64,000 nucleotides of DNA from Bryobacterales bacterium (GCA_016789905.1 JAEUQC010000025.1:1-64000), one strand, 5' to 3'. Shown: positions 51,357-60,795, counted from the first letter of the stretch. Notes: generated by a model from the letters alone, not told the origin. Numbers and translations: made by a program.

Positions 51357-53885
51357 TTACGGTAAACTTCCGCCCGCCATCCCCAGCCGCTTCTCCGGCC
51401 ATAGATACGCTATCGCCTCCTCCAGCGTGCCTCCGCTCCAGCCCTGCAACATGTCCCTTACACTGTGCAGGCCCATCATCCGGTAACTTTCAGTCTGTCC
51501 CTCGCTGAACCACTGGTCGCCTGTCGACTCGTGCGGAAAGCTCGGATGCCCCACCCGATAGCTGGTCACATCCGGCGGCTCATTTCCCAGCAGCATCGGC
51601 TTGATGTAGAGCAATCGCCCGTCCTCCACCTCCCCATCCACCGCCGAATATACAATCTTCCCCACCGCGTATCGCTGCTTCTTCTCCCGCAACGCCGCCA
51701 GGCTCTCGGCGTCAAATTCAATCGGAATCCGAAAATCGATCCGAACCTTCCGCATCGCATTGCCCAGGTCCTCGTATGTCAATTCCGGGTCGCACCCCCC
51801 GTCCAGCACCACCACCGTCCGGCACCGCCGCCGCACCATTTCATACAGCGCAAGGTTCTCAAAATGCCCTCCGTCAGATAGATACACATAAGGCGCCTGG
51901 TCGGTCGTCAAAGCCAGCGCTTCTTTCACTACTGACGCTACCGCCGAACGCGGTCCCGGTTCCCGCCACGTCGCGTCTCCCGCGCGGCCCGGATTTCCCA
52001 GCCATGCACCCAGGCGTGCATTGAACAGCATCATCACAAAGCTAACCAGTGGTGACGTGTGATACCCCATATTCGGGCTCGCCGCCGCTCCCGATATCGT
52101 CATCGCCGTGCCCAGCGATATCCCCCGCCGGCCTCCATACTCGGCCGCGTCCCGGTACCCCAGCCGTCCATGCCCACAAAACCATGGCGTCACCGTAAAG
52201 CTCTCCGCCTTTCGCTCCTGCCACGCCAGGTTACTCGTCGCCGCCACGTTCATCGCCAGGTTCACCACCGGAATCGGCCGCTGCCCTCGCAAGTCTTTCA
52301 TTCGCAGATTGTCCGATTCGGCGAACCCCGTGAACGGATTCACCCGCCGGTCCGGGTTCGATGCCGCCAGATACGCGCGGATTAGCCGGTTCCGATACAT
52401 CCCGTGCAGTGAGAATGTGTTGATGTTGATGTACAGCCCCGCGATCCAACTCACCAGAACCATTACCCCCACCGCGCCGGCGGCCACCCATATCGGCGTC
52501 TGCGCCGCCACCATCAAATAATGCTCGCCGTCCGGCGTCGCCAGTCCAAGTCGCGGCAAGGCGTAATCGAGCACCAACGCCAGACCCGTGAATAGCGACA
52601 CGACGAACACCGGCAGCGCCAGCTTCGTGGCCGCGCCGCTCCATCGGGTTCCCTGGCCCTTCTCATCCGTCGCCGCTGATCGCCCGAGCGCTGCCGTGAT
52701 CCAGCCCGCCGCCCCGCCTCCAGCCGCCAGCGCCGATTGCATCCATCCTTCCAGCTTCATCAGTTCATGCGGCAACAACAGGCTCAATCCGCTCACCCCC
52801 AGCCAGCCCGTGCCCAACAGCATCACGTACGCCGACGCGCGCGCCAGCCACTCCCGGTCCGAATCGCGCAGATAACGGCTCGTAAACCCCACGAAGATCG
52901 TCATCCCGCCGCCCGCGCCGCCGATAAGCACAGGCAGGCTCAACGCGGCGAATACCGACGTGTGCTTCCACGCCACATCCACCAGCACGTTCGATAACAG
53001 CCAGGTCGAACCCGCCGTCGTCACGCCCAACACCGCAACTCCAAACGTAAATGGTCCCCATAACAGTTCAGCCGCGCGCTCCCGTGCGCAGAACAACAGG
53101 AACAGCACCCACGCCAGCGCTGCCATCCCCGTCAACGCCGCCATCAGCGCCCAAATCGATTCCCGGTCCTTCCCCGGCGCGTGTTGCCACCAATAATGCA
53201 AAGAGTAGAGCGTCGCCGCCGTCACCAGTGGCACGCAGCATTGCCAAACGTAATCCCGAGCCGTTCCCGCTAGTCCGCCCAGCGTCGGTAATAGCCGGAA
53301 CATGTTGAATACCGATGTCGTAAAGCAAATACACGCCGCCCAGAATACACAGGCCAATACAAGCGGCCATTCCGAAATCGGGTCCTCCGTCACCCACGGT
53401 GGATCGAACGCGTGCAGCGATACCAGTACCCGTGGCAGCAAGATCACCGCCACCAGCAACGGCAGAATCACCAGCCAGTTCAACACTAGGTTCCGGATTA
53501 CGATCGCCGCCAGCGTCCACGTGTCCACGCTGAACGCGCCCAGCTTCGGCGTCAGGTAGCTGTTGTACTCTCTCAAATGCGCCACCGGCTTCGCCCCATC
53601 CGCCGCTGGCCGAAGGAGCGGTTCCACCTCCGCCATTCCACCGCAACGGTGCAGCCACGCCGTCAGCCAACTGCCAATGTATCCGCCGCCGGAAACGGTC
53701 GACAAGTAGTCAAATTGCCTCAACAATCCTCGCTCCGCCAGCCCCTGCAATACTCCCAAGGCAAAGGTCGCGCTCCGAATCCCGCCCCCGGAAATACTCA
53801 ACGCCCGCCGCCCTTCGCCCGCTTCTCCCAGTGCTTCATACTCCGCCTGCAACGCGGTCCTCTCGTCTACCCGTATAGTGGCCAT
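51357..53885 (-). CDS. Patatin-like phospholipase with internal membrane domain
   Basis: An 842-residue lipid acyl hydrolase. The oxyanion glycines are GGGIRS (33-38), the nucleophile is S65 in TVSGGGYIG, and the catalytic Asp is D671 in LSDGGHFENLALYEM. Between the two lie about nine to ten hydrophobic segments (about 115-505), for example WLVILPLLVAVILLP, ALMAALTGMAALAWVLFLLF and VGVMVLVSWIAGLY. Thus the patatin fold is interrupted by a membrane domain, an architecture seen in uncharacterised bacterial proteins. The ATG at 53885 is preceded by TATATT ending eight bases earlier; an ATG at 53891 is an alternative. Its substrate is probably membrane lipid. Confidence 0.85.
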   Translation of the reverse strand: MATIRVDERTALQAEYEALGEAGEGRRALSISGGGIRSATFALGVLQGLAERGLLRQFDYLSTVSGGGYIGSWLTAWLHRCGGMAEVEPLLRPAADGAKPVAHLREYNSYLTPKLGAFSVDTWTLAAIVIRNLVLNWLVILPLLVAVILLPRVLVSLHAFDPPWVTEDPISEWPLVLACVFWAACICFTTSVFNMFRLLPTLGGLAGTARDYVWQCCVPLVTAATLYSLHYWWQHAPGKDRESIWALMAALTGMAALAWVLFLLFCARERAAELLWGPFTFGVAVLGVTTAGSTWLLSNVLVDVAWKHTSVFAALSLPVLIGGAGGGMTIFVGFTSRYLRDSDREWLARASAYVMLLGTGWLGVSGLSLLLPHELMKLEGWMQSALAAGGGAAGWITAALGRSAATDEKGQGTRWSGAATKLALPVFVVSLFTGLALVLDYALPRLGLATPDGEHYLMVAAQTPIWVAAGAVGVMVLVSWIAGLYININTFSLHGMYRNRLIRAYLAASNPDRRVNPFTGFAESDNLRMKDLRGQRPIPVVNLAMNVAATSNLAWQERKAESFTVTPWFCGHGRLGYRDAAEYGGRRGISLGTAMTISGAAASPNMGYHTSPLVSFVMMLFNARLGAWLGNPGRAGDATWREPGPRSAVASVVKEALALTTDQAPYVYLSDGGHFENLALYEMVRRRCRTVVVLDGGCDPELTYEDLGNAMRKVRIDFRIPIEFDAESLAALREKKQRYAVGKIVYSAVDGEVEDGRLLYIKPMLLGNEPPDVTSYRVGHPSFPHESTGDQWFSEGQTESYRMMGLHSVRDMLQGWSGGTLEEAIAYLWPEKRLGMAGGSLP

Positions 53886-54121
53886 GCCCATGCAATATAC
53901 ACTGCCCGCGAACAAATGTCGCTGTCCACCCGCCCGATAGCCCGATAACCGGGCCGTCGGGGTATAACCCCCTGTACCATCAAGAGGATTCGTTCCTCAT
54001 CGCCAGCGCGCCGCACGGCCTATTCGCTGTCGTCTTCCGCCCAATTGTTAACGATTATTCAGTTGCTAACCCCTTAGCCAATGTGATCCGATGATCAGAT
54101 TCCTTTCACTGGGGTTAATGA
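53886..54121 (+). other. Intergenic region before the TonB receptor gene
   Basis: The 236 bases between the divergent patatin and receptor genes hold no gene. Next to the patatin start is TATATT (minus strand 53899-53894). TTGTTA (54045-54050) and TAACCC (54067-54072) are 16 bases apart, a weak promoter candidate. TGATC-CGAT-GATCA (54084-54097) is a five-base inverted repeat that could be a regulator site. The leader has the short GGGG at 54111 as the only Shine-Dalgarno-like sequence. Confidence 0.4.
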
Positions 54122-57100
54122 ATGATCTTTAGACAAGTACTGCTGACAAGCTCTGTTTTGCTTGCCGCCTCGTCCATTTGGGCGCAAGATACCCGTGGCA
54201 AAATCCAAGGCCGAATTACCGACGCCTCCGACGCGGTCATCGTTGGCGCCGCCGTAACGCTCGCCAACAACAACACGGCCGTCGCGGTCAACGCCCAGAC
54301 CAACGAAAACGGGCAGTACCTGTTTGACTTCGTCATCCCGGGAACCTACACCATCACCGTCGAAATGACCGGATTCTCCAAGTTCGTCGCCAAGGACATC
54401 CTTGTCCAGGCCCGCGCCGACGTCACTATCGATGGCCGCCTCCAGACCGGCTCCACCAAGGACTCCATTACCGTCGAAGCCTCGGCCGTCGCCGTCAACT
54501 TCAATACCTCCACCATGGGCTTGACCATCGATACAAAGATGACCAACAACCTGCCCATCATCCACCGCAACCCCTTCCTGCTCGCCTCTCTCAACCCCTC
54601 GGTCGTCGTCCGCTCCACCACCGAACAAAGCCCCTTCCACCACTGGGCCGCGTCCCAACTCGATGTCGGCGGCAACACGTCCACCAAGAACGACATTATT
54701 CTCGATGGCTCTCCTTCCATGACCGGGCAGAAGTCCTCCTACACGCCCCCCATGGACGCCGTTTCCGAAGTCAACCTCCAGCAGAACGCTGTTGACGCCG
54801 AGTTCGGCCACTCCGCCGGCGGCGTCCTTTCCGTCTCCATGAAGTCGGGGACCAACGAACTCAAAGGCACTGTCTATTACCTTGGCCGTAACCCCGCCCT
54901 CAATGCCCTCGCGGATCGCATCACTCGCCGCGAAAACCTAACCCGCCAGCACGTCTGGGGCGGCACTTTCGGCGCGCCTATCGTTAAGAACAAACTCTTC
55001 ACTTTCGCCTCCTACGAAGGCTGGAAAACCATTGAACCCCGCGCCTTCCAGCAGACGCTCCCCACTGATGCCGAACGCACTGGTGACTTCTCGCGCTCTT
55101 TAAACACCGCCGGCGCGCTCCGCACCATCTACGATCCCTGGACTACCCAGGTCGTCAACAACGTTGTCTCCCGCGCCCCCTTCGCCGGCAACATCATTCC
55201 CGCCTCCCGCATCGATCCCACCGGCAAAGCCATTGTCGGCGACCTCTGGAAGCCCAATGGCCCAGGAATTGGCCCGAACGCGCTAAACAACTTTCAAACC
55301 GGCAGCGGCGTCGGCATTCGTTACTGGAACTTCTCCAATCGCGTCGACTACAACATCAACGACCGCCTGAAAATCTTTAGCCGGTTCAACATGTTTCGCA
55401 CCTTTACCGAACTGAACGACTACACCGGCGGCTCGGTCGCCATGCAGCCCGATGGCTCCAAACGCCACTCCCGCTCCTTCTCCGGTGACGCGGTATACAC
55501 CCTCAACTCCTCCACCGTCCTCAACGTTCGTGGCGCCTATAACTCTATCGTCGATTCCTTCGGCGTCCCCTCGGCCACCATCAAAGATCTGGAACGTCTC
55601 TGGCCCGGCAATACCTGGTACAAGCCCTACCTCGCCGAACTGCCCGATCTCTACTACCCCGGCATTAACGTCACGCAGGGTTCCACCACCAATCTCGGTC
55701 GCGGCAACTACTGGTTCCAAGAGCCAAATTCCTACAACATCGAAGCCAAGATGTCGAAAAACTCCGGCAAACACTATTTCAAGTTCGGCGGCGAGTACCG
55801 CAAGGAGAACGTCAACGCGGCCCGGCCCCGCTTTGCCATCTTCAACATCAATGGCGCTCTCACCAATGCCACCTTTAACGCTCCAAATCTCGCCACCTCC
55901 GGCGATGGCTGGGCCACACTCCTCTTGGGCGCCCTCGATCAGAACTCCACCGCCGAGTCCATCCCCATCCAGCGCCCGCGCGTGAACATGATGGGTCTGT
56001 TTTTCCACGACGATTACAAAATCTCGCAGAAGCTCACGCTCAATCTCGGCATCCGCTACGAATACTTCGGCCCCATGACCGATCCGGACAACCGCTTCTC
56101 GCGGTTCCTCGATCTCACCAAGCCCATTCCTGAATTCCAGGGCGCGGGAACTCCGGTTCTTCCCGCCGCCGCCACCGCCCTTCGCACCACCGCGCCGGTT
56201 TATAACGGCTCCTGGGTCTTTGCCGACGCCGATAACCGCGGCTCCTGGAAAGCCCCAAAGGGCCTCTTTATGCCCCGAATAGGCATGGCCTACCGCGTCA
56301 ACGACAAGACCGCCATCCGCGCTGGCTTCGCCCGCTACATCGTGCCGTCCACCCTCACCGACGGCCTCAACATCCTGGGCTCGGTTCCCCTCCCTGGTTT
56401 CGACGCGCTCACCGCCACCATCGCCCCCATCCAGGGCGTTCCCCAGCAGCGCATCTCCAACCCCTTTCCGAACGGACTGGTCCAAGTCGTTGGCAAGTCT
56501 ATCGGCAGTTACACCAACCTCGGTAACTCCACCACCTGGTACAACCAGGACTTCAAACCCGGTGTGAACGATCGCATCAACATCTCCCTCCAGAAGACGT
56601 TGCCCGGCAACATCCTCGCCGATATCACCTGGTTCATGAACTTCGGCCGTGACCTGCCGTACAACTACGACATCAATCAGGTCGATCCCCGCATCGGCTT
56701 CGCCGTCCAGAACGCCGTCAACGCCAGCGTTCCCAACCCGTTCTTTAACGTACTGCCCGCCACGAAAATGCCTGGCACCCTTCGCACTCAGGCCAACGTT
56801 CCCGTCAGCCAGCTCCTCCGGCCCTTCCCGCAGTATCAGGGCTTGGTCGAGACCCTTCGCTACGGTGGCGAGAACAACTACAAGTCGCTCCAGATGCAGT
56901 TCCAGCGGCCGTTCGTCAACGGTTTCAACTTTGTCATTGGCTACAACTGGAACAGCGAACGCAATCTGGAGTTCTACGACAACGTTGACAACTACACCAA
57001 CACCTTTACCTGGCAGCCGGCACGTAACGCGCGCCATCGCCTCACCGGCGCCGCCATCTATGAACTTCCCTTCGGCAAAGGCCGCAAGTTCATGACCGCC

Positions 57101-57541
57101 GCTCCAAAGGTGGTCGACACTCTCTTCGGCGGCTGGGCCGCCAGCGGTTTGATGACCTACAACACCGGTCTCATCCTCCGCTTCCCAGGAGCCCTCGTCT
57201 CCGGCGACCCCAGTGTCAGCGAGCCCACCAAAGGCCGCTGGTTCAACACCGATGCCTTCAAGCCCCTCCCGGCCTTCACCCGCCGCACAAACCCCTTGCA
57301 GTACGATAACGTGCGCGGCACCAACACCTTCAATCTCGACGTGACTCTCAACAAGATGTTCCCCATCACCGAGCGCGTCAAGTTTGAAATGCGCCTGGAA
57401 GCGTATAATGCGGCAAACGCCTTCTTCGGCGCTGACCCCGCCACCGACCCCAACAATGCAGCCACCTTCGGCAGAATTCTCTCCCAGCGCGCCGGCTTCT
57501 TCGGACGCCAGATGCAGTTCACGGGCCGGATTTATTTCTAA
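54122..57541 (+). CDS. Oar-like TonB-dependent outer membrane receptor
   Basis: An 1139-residue outer-membrane receptor. The signal peptide (1-21) is followed by a carboxypeptidase-regulatory-like beta domain (about 24-110; GRITDASDAVIVGAAVTLAN), a plug (about 120-240; LDVGGNTSTKNDIILDGSP) and a long barrel whose last strand ends GRIYF with the C-terminal aromatic needed by BAM. Oar-type receptors are abundant in Acidobacteriota and take up oligosaccharides or siderophores, or export proteins. No substrate-binding or glycosidase gene adjoins it. A seven-haem cytochrome overlaps its 3' end. A complete antisense frame on the other strand is a codon-bias artefact. Confidence 0.93.
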   Translation: MIFRQVLLTSSVLLAASSIWAQDTRGKIQGRITDASDAVIVGAAVTLANNNTAVAVNAQTNENGQYLFDFVIPGTYTITVEMTGFSKFVAKDILVQARADVTIDGRLQTGSTKDSITVEASAVAVNFNTSTMGLTIDTKMTNNLPIIHRNPFLLASLNPSVVVRSTTEQSPFHHWAASQLDVGGNTSTKNDIILDGSPSMTGQKSSYTPPMDAVSEVNLQQNAVDAEFGHSAGGVLSVSMKSGTNELKGTVYYLGRNPALNALADRITRRENLTRQHVWGGTFGAPIVKNKLFTFASYEGWKTIEPRAFQQTLPTDAERTGDFSRSLNTAGALRTIYDPWTTQVVNNVVSRAPFAGNIIPASRIDPTGKAIVGDLWKPNGPGIGPNALNNFQTGSGVGIRYWNFSNRVDYNINDRLKIFSRFNMFRTFTELNDYTGGSVAMQPDGSKRHSRSFSGDAVYTLNSSTVLNVRGAYNSIVDSFGVPSATIKDLERLWPGNTWYKPYLAELPDLYYPGINVTQGSTTNLGRGNYWFQEPNSYNIEAKMSKNSGKHYFKFGGEYRKENVNAARPRFAIFNINGALTNATFNAPNLATSGDGWATLLLGALDQNSTAESIPIQRPRVNMMGLFFHDDYKISQKLTLNLGIRYEYFGPMTDPDNRFSRFLDLTKPIPEFQGAGTPVLPAAATALRTTAPVYNGSWVFADADNRGSWKAPKGLFMPRIGMAYRVNDKTAIRAGFARYIVPSTLTDGLNILGSVPLPGFDALTATIAPIQGVPQQRISNPFPNGLVQVVGKSIGSYTNLGNSTTWYNQDFKPGVNDRINISLQKTLPGNILADITWFMNFGRDLPYNYDINQVDPRIGFAVQNAVNASVPNPFFNVLPATKMPGTLRTQANVPVSQLLRPFPQYQGLVETLRYGGENNYKSLQMQFQRPFVNGFNFVIGYNWNSERNLEFYDNVDNYTNTFTWQPARNARHRLTGAAIYELPFGKGRKFMTAAPKVVDTLFGGWAASGLMTYNTGLILRFPGALVSGDPSVSEPTKGRWFNTDAFKPLPAFTRRTNPLQYDNVRGTNTFNLDVTLNKMFPITERVKFEMRLEAYNAANAFFGADPATDPNNAATFGRILSQRAGFFGRQMQFTGRIYF

Positions 57542-58400
57542 GGTTGCTCTCGCTATCCTGCTGTGCGCAAGCCCGGCAGCCATCCGCGCCAATGACTATA
57601 TTGGCGCCCTGGCTTGCCGGGCTTGCCATTTGGAGCAGTACACCGCCCAGTCCAAAACCGCCCATGCCAGCGCGCTCGCCCGCGACGGCGCCCAGTGGAA
57701 CTTCGGTTCCGGGCTCCAGGCCGTCACTCCCGTATCCCGAGTCTCCGCCGAACTCTACAAGGAACACGGCCTCAGCAAATACACCCGCACCAAGCGGGAA
57801 GCGCTGACGCCTGGCCACAAATCCCCCGTCGGCGTCCCCTACAAGCTCTATTCTCCGGGTGCGGAGATACTCAAGTGTTTTCAGTGCCACTCCACCGGCC
57901 CCGTCACAGTATCGGAGAAAGATGGCATCCAGCCCTTCGAATTTGGCGTTCGCTGCGAATCCTGCCACGGCCCTGGCGGCGATCACGTCAAGGCCCCCAG
58001 CAAATGGAACGTAGAACAGCCCAGAATGTTAAACGGCGCCGGCGTCAACGCACTCTGTGGCGCCTGCCACCGCCAGCCGCCCAAGCCTGGCGAGGACACG
58101 AACTGGAAGGACCCCTGGAACGCGCGTCACCAGCCGTTGTCATTCAGTCAGAGCGAGTGTTTCCGGAACTCCAATGGTCAGTTGACCTGTTTCACCTGCC
58201 ATGAACCGCACGGTGCCGAACCGGTCCGCACGAAGGCCTGTACTGATTGCCACCAATCGCCGCGCCACACCCGCGCGGTGACGAAGGGGCAGACGTGCAT
58301 CGGCTGCCACATGCCGCTGGTGAAGCCCTCCCCGGACCTCCAATTCGCCAACCATTGGATCGGCATCTACACCCCCGCCAACCCCCTCCTCCCCAAATAA
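57456..58400 (+). CDS. Exported seven-haem cytochrome c
   Basis: A multihaem cytochrome with seven CxxCH sites: CRACH, CFQCH, CESCH, CGACH, CFTCH, CTDCH and CIGCH. The signal peptide VALAILLCASPAAIRAND lies directly after the receptor's stop codon, in another frame. No normal start codon is found just before it: the nearest in-frame ATG is at 57456, inside the receptor gene, which would add 25 unlikely residues, and otherwise ATT at 57534 could serve after termination-reinitiation. The protein resembles periplasmic cytochromes of nitrite or nitrate pathways (c554-like) or extracellular electron carriers, but axial ligands and partners are not visible. The first direct repeat covers its stop codon. 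Confidence 0.82.
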   Translation: MQPPSAEFSPSAPASSDARCSSRAGFISKVALAILLCASPAAIRANDYIGALACRACHLEQYTAQSKTAHASALARDGAQWNFGSGLQAVTPVSRVSAELYKEHGLSKYTRTKREALTPGHKSPVGVPYKLYSPGAEILKCFQCHSTGPVTVSEKDGIQPFEFGVRCESCHGPGGDHVKAPSKWNVEQPRMLNGAGVNALCGACHRQPPKPGEDTNWKDPWNARHQPLSFSQSECFRNSNGQLTCFTCHEPHGAEPVRTKACTDCHQSPRHTRAVTKGQTCIGCHMPLVKPSPDLQFANHWIGIYTPANPLLPK

Positions 58401-58419
58401 TTGGTGCCAAGCGCCTATT
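58395..58419 (+). repeat. 25-bp direct repeat, copy 1
   Basis: AAATAATTGGTGCCAAGCGC with a CTATT end forms the first copy; the second copy is identical and starts 41 bases later. It covers the TAA stop of the seven-haem cytochrome gene at 58398-58400. Within it TTGG and CCAA are imperfectly symmetric arms around TG. Confidence 0.85.
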
Positions 58420-58435
58420 ATTTTCACCCGGATAA

Positions 58436-58460
58436 AAATAATTGGTGCCAAGCGCCTATT
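58436..58460 (+). repeat. 25-bp direct repeat, copy 2
   Basis: Identical to the first copy at 58395-58419 over 25 bases, separated from it by 16 bases. It lies eight bases before the convergent queD stop. The pair looks like a REP-type element deposited between convergent genes; no transposase is near. Confidence 0.85.
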
Positions 58461-58467
58461 TTTCCGC

Positions 58468-58833
58468 TCAGCCCTCGTCCTCGCCCTGATAAATGCACCC
58501 GGAAGTACACGTCTCCCGCACTACCACTTTGCTCAACAGCGGCAGCGCCGGCCGCACTCGCCGCCAAATCCACCGTGCTAAATTCTCGCTCGTTGGATTC
58601 TCCAGCCCCGGGATCTCATTCAAATACCGGTGGTCGAGTTCGTCCTCAACCGGCCCGCAGGCCTTCTTAATTTCCCCAAAATCAGCCACCCACCCCAGTT
58701 TCCCATCCAGCGGCCCGCTCAAATAAATTGCAATCCGAAAGCTATGCCCGTGCAACCGCCGGCACTTGTGCCCCTCCGGCACATTCGGCAGCAGATGCGC
58801 CGCCTCCACAGTGAACTCTTTGAATATCTCCAC
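58468..58833 (-). CDS. queD: 6-pyruvoyltetrahydropterin synthase-like / 6-carboxytetrahydropterin synthase
   Basis: QueD converts dihydroneopterin triphosphate to 6-carboxytetrahydropterin, a step to queuosine. The 121-residue protein has zinc ligands H13, H28 and H30 in AAHLLPN and HGHSF, and the catalytic C24 of [20 protein letters not shown] and [15 protein letters not shown] are the family's C-terminal strands. GTG at 58833 is preferred over GTG at 58878, since it gives the canonical [13 protein letters not shown] start and is preceded by GGGAG. It directly follows the transglutaminase gene. Other queuosine genes are not in the window. Confidence 0.87.
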   Translation of the reverse strand: MEIFKEFTVEAAHLLPNVPEGHKCRRLHGHSFRIAIYLSGPLDGKLGWVADFGEIKKACGPVEDELDHRYLNEIPGLENPTSENLARWIWRRVRPALPLLSKVVVRETCTSGCIYQGEDEG

Positions 58834-58878
58834 GAACTCCCATCTTATCCCGCCCGGCGCAGCCCCCAAAAATATCAC

Positions 58879-59838
58879 CTACTGCTGCTGTTGCTGCATC
58901 GCGTCCCACGCCGGCGTCGCCACTTCCTGCACATCCTTAGTAGCCGCCGCCACCATAATGAAATCGTCCTTCTCATGCGCCGGCGTATCCGTCGGCTGCA
59001 CACTCACCGCCACGCTCAGCACGCTCGACGCGCACCCCTTGAAAACACCCCGCGTCGGCGGCACATCAGCATAATCGGTCCCTACCGCCGTCCGTATATG
59101 CCGGTTTCCGCACAACTCATTGTTCGTCGGGTCAAACCCAATCCACCCGAAACCATGCAAATACGCCTCCAGCCACGCATGGGTCGCCCCCAGTGCGCTC
59201 CGCTCTTCCAGTTTCGTCCGCGGAAACAAGTACCCGCTTACATACCGGCACGGTATCCCCAGGTTCCGCACCAGCGCGATCATCACGTGCGTATAGTCCT
59301 GACAAACCCCCTTCCGGCTCCGGATCGCGTCATCAATCGGCGAATCCACCCGCGTATGCTTCGGCGAATACGCAAACGTCCGAAACAACTCGCCGTTCAA
59401 CCCCCGCAACACCGTCAGCGGATCCTCCCGCCTGTCTACCCCCAACTCCGCGGCCAGGTCCAATAACAACGCCGTCGGCTTGGCGAACTGGCTCGGGTTC
59501 TGCATCTCCCAATGCTCAGCTCCTTCAAACACCTCGTCCACCTCGTCCCACGCCGTCATCGGCAACGCCGCCGGCAGCGCCTCCGGTGCATCCACTTCCA
59601 CCACCGACTCAGCCACCAGCGTTAGCTTGTTATGCGGCGCCGGCACATCGAAGTAGTGAACCGTGTTCGCATTGTGGTCCTTGTACGAACTCGGCTTCGC
59701 CCGCGGCGCCACATGCAAGTCGAACTTCAAACACCGCTGGTTCCCATCGCTCCGCGGCCGCATTCGCACTTCCATATTGCTCTCGCTCACAAAAGCGCTG
59801 TACTGAAAACGGGTAACGTGCCGTATCGAAAAAAACAC
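58879..59838 (-). CDS. Transglutaminase-like protein (bacterial family with N-terminal domain)
   Basis: A 319-residue cysteine protease/transglutaminase-fold protein. The N-terminal beta domain (1-90; FSIRHVTRFQYSAFVSESN) is the bacterial transglutaminase-associated one, and the catalytic triad is C179 (RKGVCQDYTH), H220 (GATHAWLEAY) and D236 (GFDPTNN). It works with alpha-E and circularly permuted ATP-grasp proteins in one widespread operon. Its GTG overlaps the alpha-E stop by one base (TAGTG, 59840-59836). The C-terminus ends in a polyglutamine run (AMQQQQQ). The substrates of this family are unknown. Confidence 0.9.
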   Translation of the reverse strand: MFFSIRHVTRFQYSAFVSESNMEVRMRPRSDGNQRCLKFDLHVAPRAKPSSYKDHNANTVHYFDVPAPHNKLTLVAESVVEVDAPEALPAALPMTAWDEVDEVFEGAEHWEMQNPSQFAKPTALLLDLAAELGVDRREDPLTVLRGLNGELFRTFAYSPKHTRVDSPIDDAIRSRKGVCQDYTHVMIALVRNLGIPCRYVSGYLFPRTKLEERSALGATHAWLEAYLHGFGWIGFDPTNNELCGNRHIRTAVGTDYADVPPTRGVFKGCASSVLSVAVSVQPTDTPAHEKDDFIMVAAATKDVQEVATPAWDAMQQQQQ

Positions 59839-60785
59839 TAAACCTCAATCGCCGATTCAATCGGATACTCAATGTAGATCTGGTGCAGTGCCACATGAAT
59901 CTCGTTGCACTGCCGGTCAATTTCAGCCAAAAACGCGTGCAGCCCCGTGGTCATGATCTCATCGATCTGCCCATACGTCAGCGTCGCTTTCAGCTTCCCC
60001 GCCAGCCGTAGCGCCTTCCCGCCTATCCGCCTATCCGCCGATTGCGGCAGCGCCCGCAGCGCCACCTCCACCTGATCCACCGCAAAACACACCGAATGCG
60101 GAAACTCGTGATTCAACAGCAGGAACTCCGAAATGCGCAGCGGCTTCAACTCCGCCGTGTACACCTTGCAATAAGCCTCAAACGCCGTACACGACTTCAA
60201 CAGATCCACCCCCTCGTGATGCTCTCCGTCATCGGCCGGCATGTGGTCCCGGAAATGGACATCCACCACGCTCGATACTGACACCGCTCGCTCAATAAAC
60301 CGCCCCAGTTGAATGAAGTGCCAACCCTCCCCGTGATTCATCGTCGAATCCGTGATCCCCTGGAATAGGTGCGCTCCGTCTTTCACCTCGGTCAGAAACG
60401 CATGTTGATCGGCCGACCAGTCCTCCGTCAGGCTCGCCGCCCGCACCTGATGGAATAGCCGGTTCAGGTGCTCCCACATCTCACTGCTGATCTGTTCCCG
60501 CACATTCCGCGCATTGTCCCTCGCGCTCATGATGCACGCCACGATGGACGACCGGTTCGCGATATCGAACGCCAGCCAATACCCTACATTCCCCTCGTTG
60601 ACACTCGACGGCGCCTCCAACCCCAAACTATCCACCACCGACCGCCACCGCCGGTCCCCTGCCCCGCTATATTCTTCCAGTTGTTCGGACACATAAACGT
60701 CCAGCACCCGAGCCATATGTTCAGCCCGCTCCAGATACCGGCTCATCCAATACAAGCTGTCGGCTACCCGCGAAAGCATGTCCAT
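59838..60785 (-). CDS. Alpha-E domain protein
   Basis: A 315-residue all-helical protein of the alpha-E (DUF403) family. The N-terminus LSRVADSLYWMSRYLERAEHMARVLDVYVS and LIQLGRFIERAVSVSSVV-like central helices are diagnostic. It always goes with a circularly permuted ATP-grasp and a transglutaminase gene. The function is not established; peptide tagging or a proteasome-like modification has been proposed for these operons on genomic grounds. It is followed within one base by the transglutaminase gene and lies 10 bases after the ATP-grasp gene. Confidence 0.92.
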   Translation of the reverse strand: MDMLSRVADSLYWMSRYLERAEHMARVLDVYVSEQLEEYSGAGDRRWRSVVDSLGLEAPSSVNEGNVGYWLAFDIANRSSIVACIMSARDNARNVREQISSEMWEHLNRLFHQVRAASLTEDWSADQHAFLTEVKDGAHLFQGITDSTMNHGEGWHFIQLGRFIERAVSVSSVVDVHFRDHMPADDGEHHEGVDLLKSCTAFEAYCKVYTAELKPLRISEFLLLNHEFPHSVCFAVDQVEVALRALPQSADRRIGGKALRLAGKLKATLTYGQIDEIMTTGLHAFLAEIDRQCNEIHVALHQIYIEYPIESAIEV

Positions 60786-60795
60786 ATCCGTTTCC

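Noticed and set aside
53986..54121. A possible small gene or RNA between patatin and the TonB receptor
   Set aside because: No coding bias, no stable hairpin with a T-run; only weak promoter-like hexamers and a short inverted repeat.
55283..57592. A 769-residue open frame on the minus strand opposite the TonB receptor gene
   Set aside because: Low-complexity Gly/Ala/Glu/Val composition with no domain; it is the antisense of a strongly codon-biased gene. The plus-strand protein has clear signal peptide, plug and barrel.
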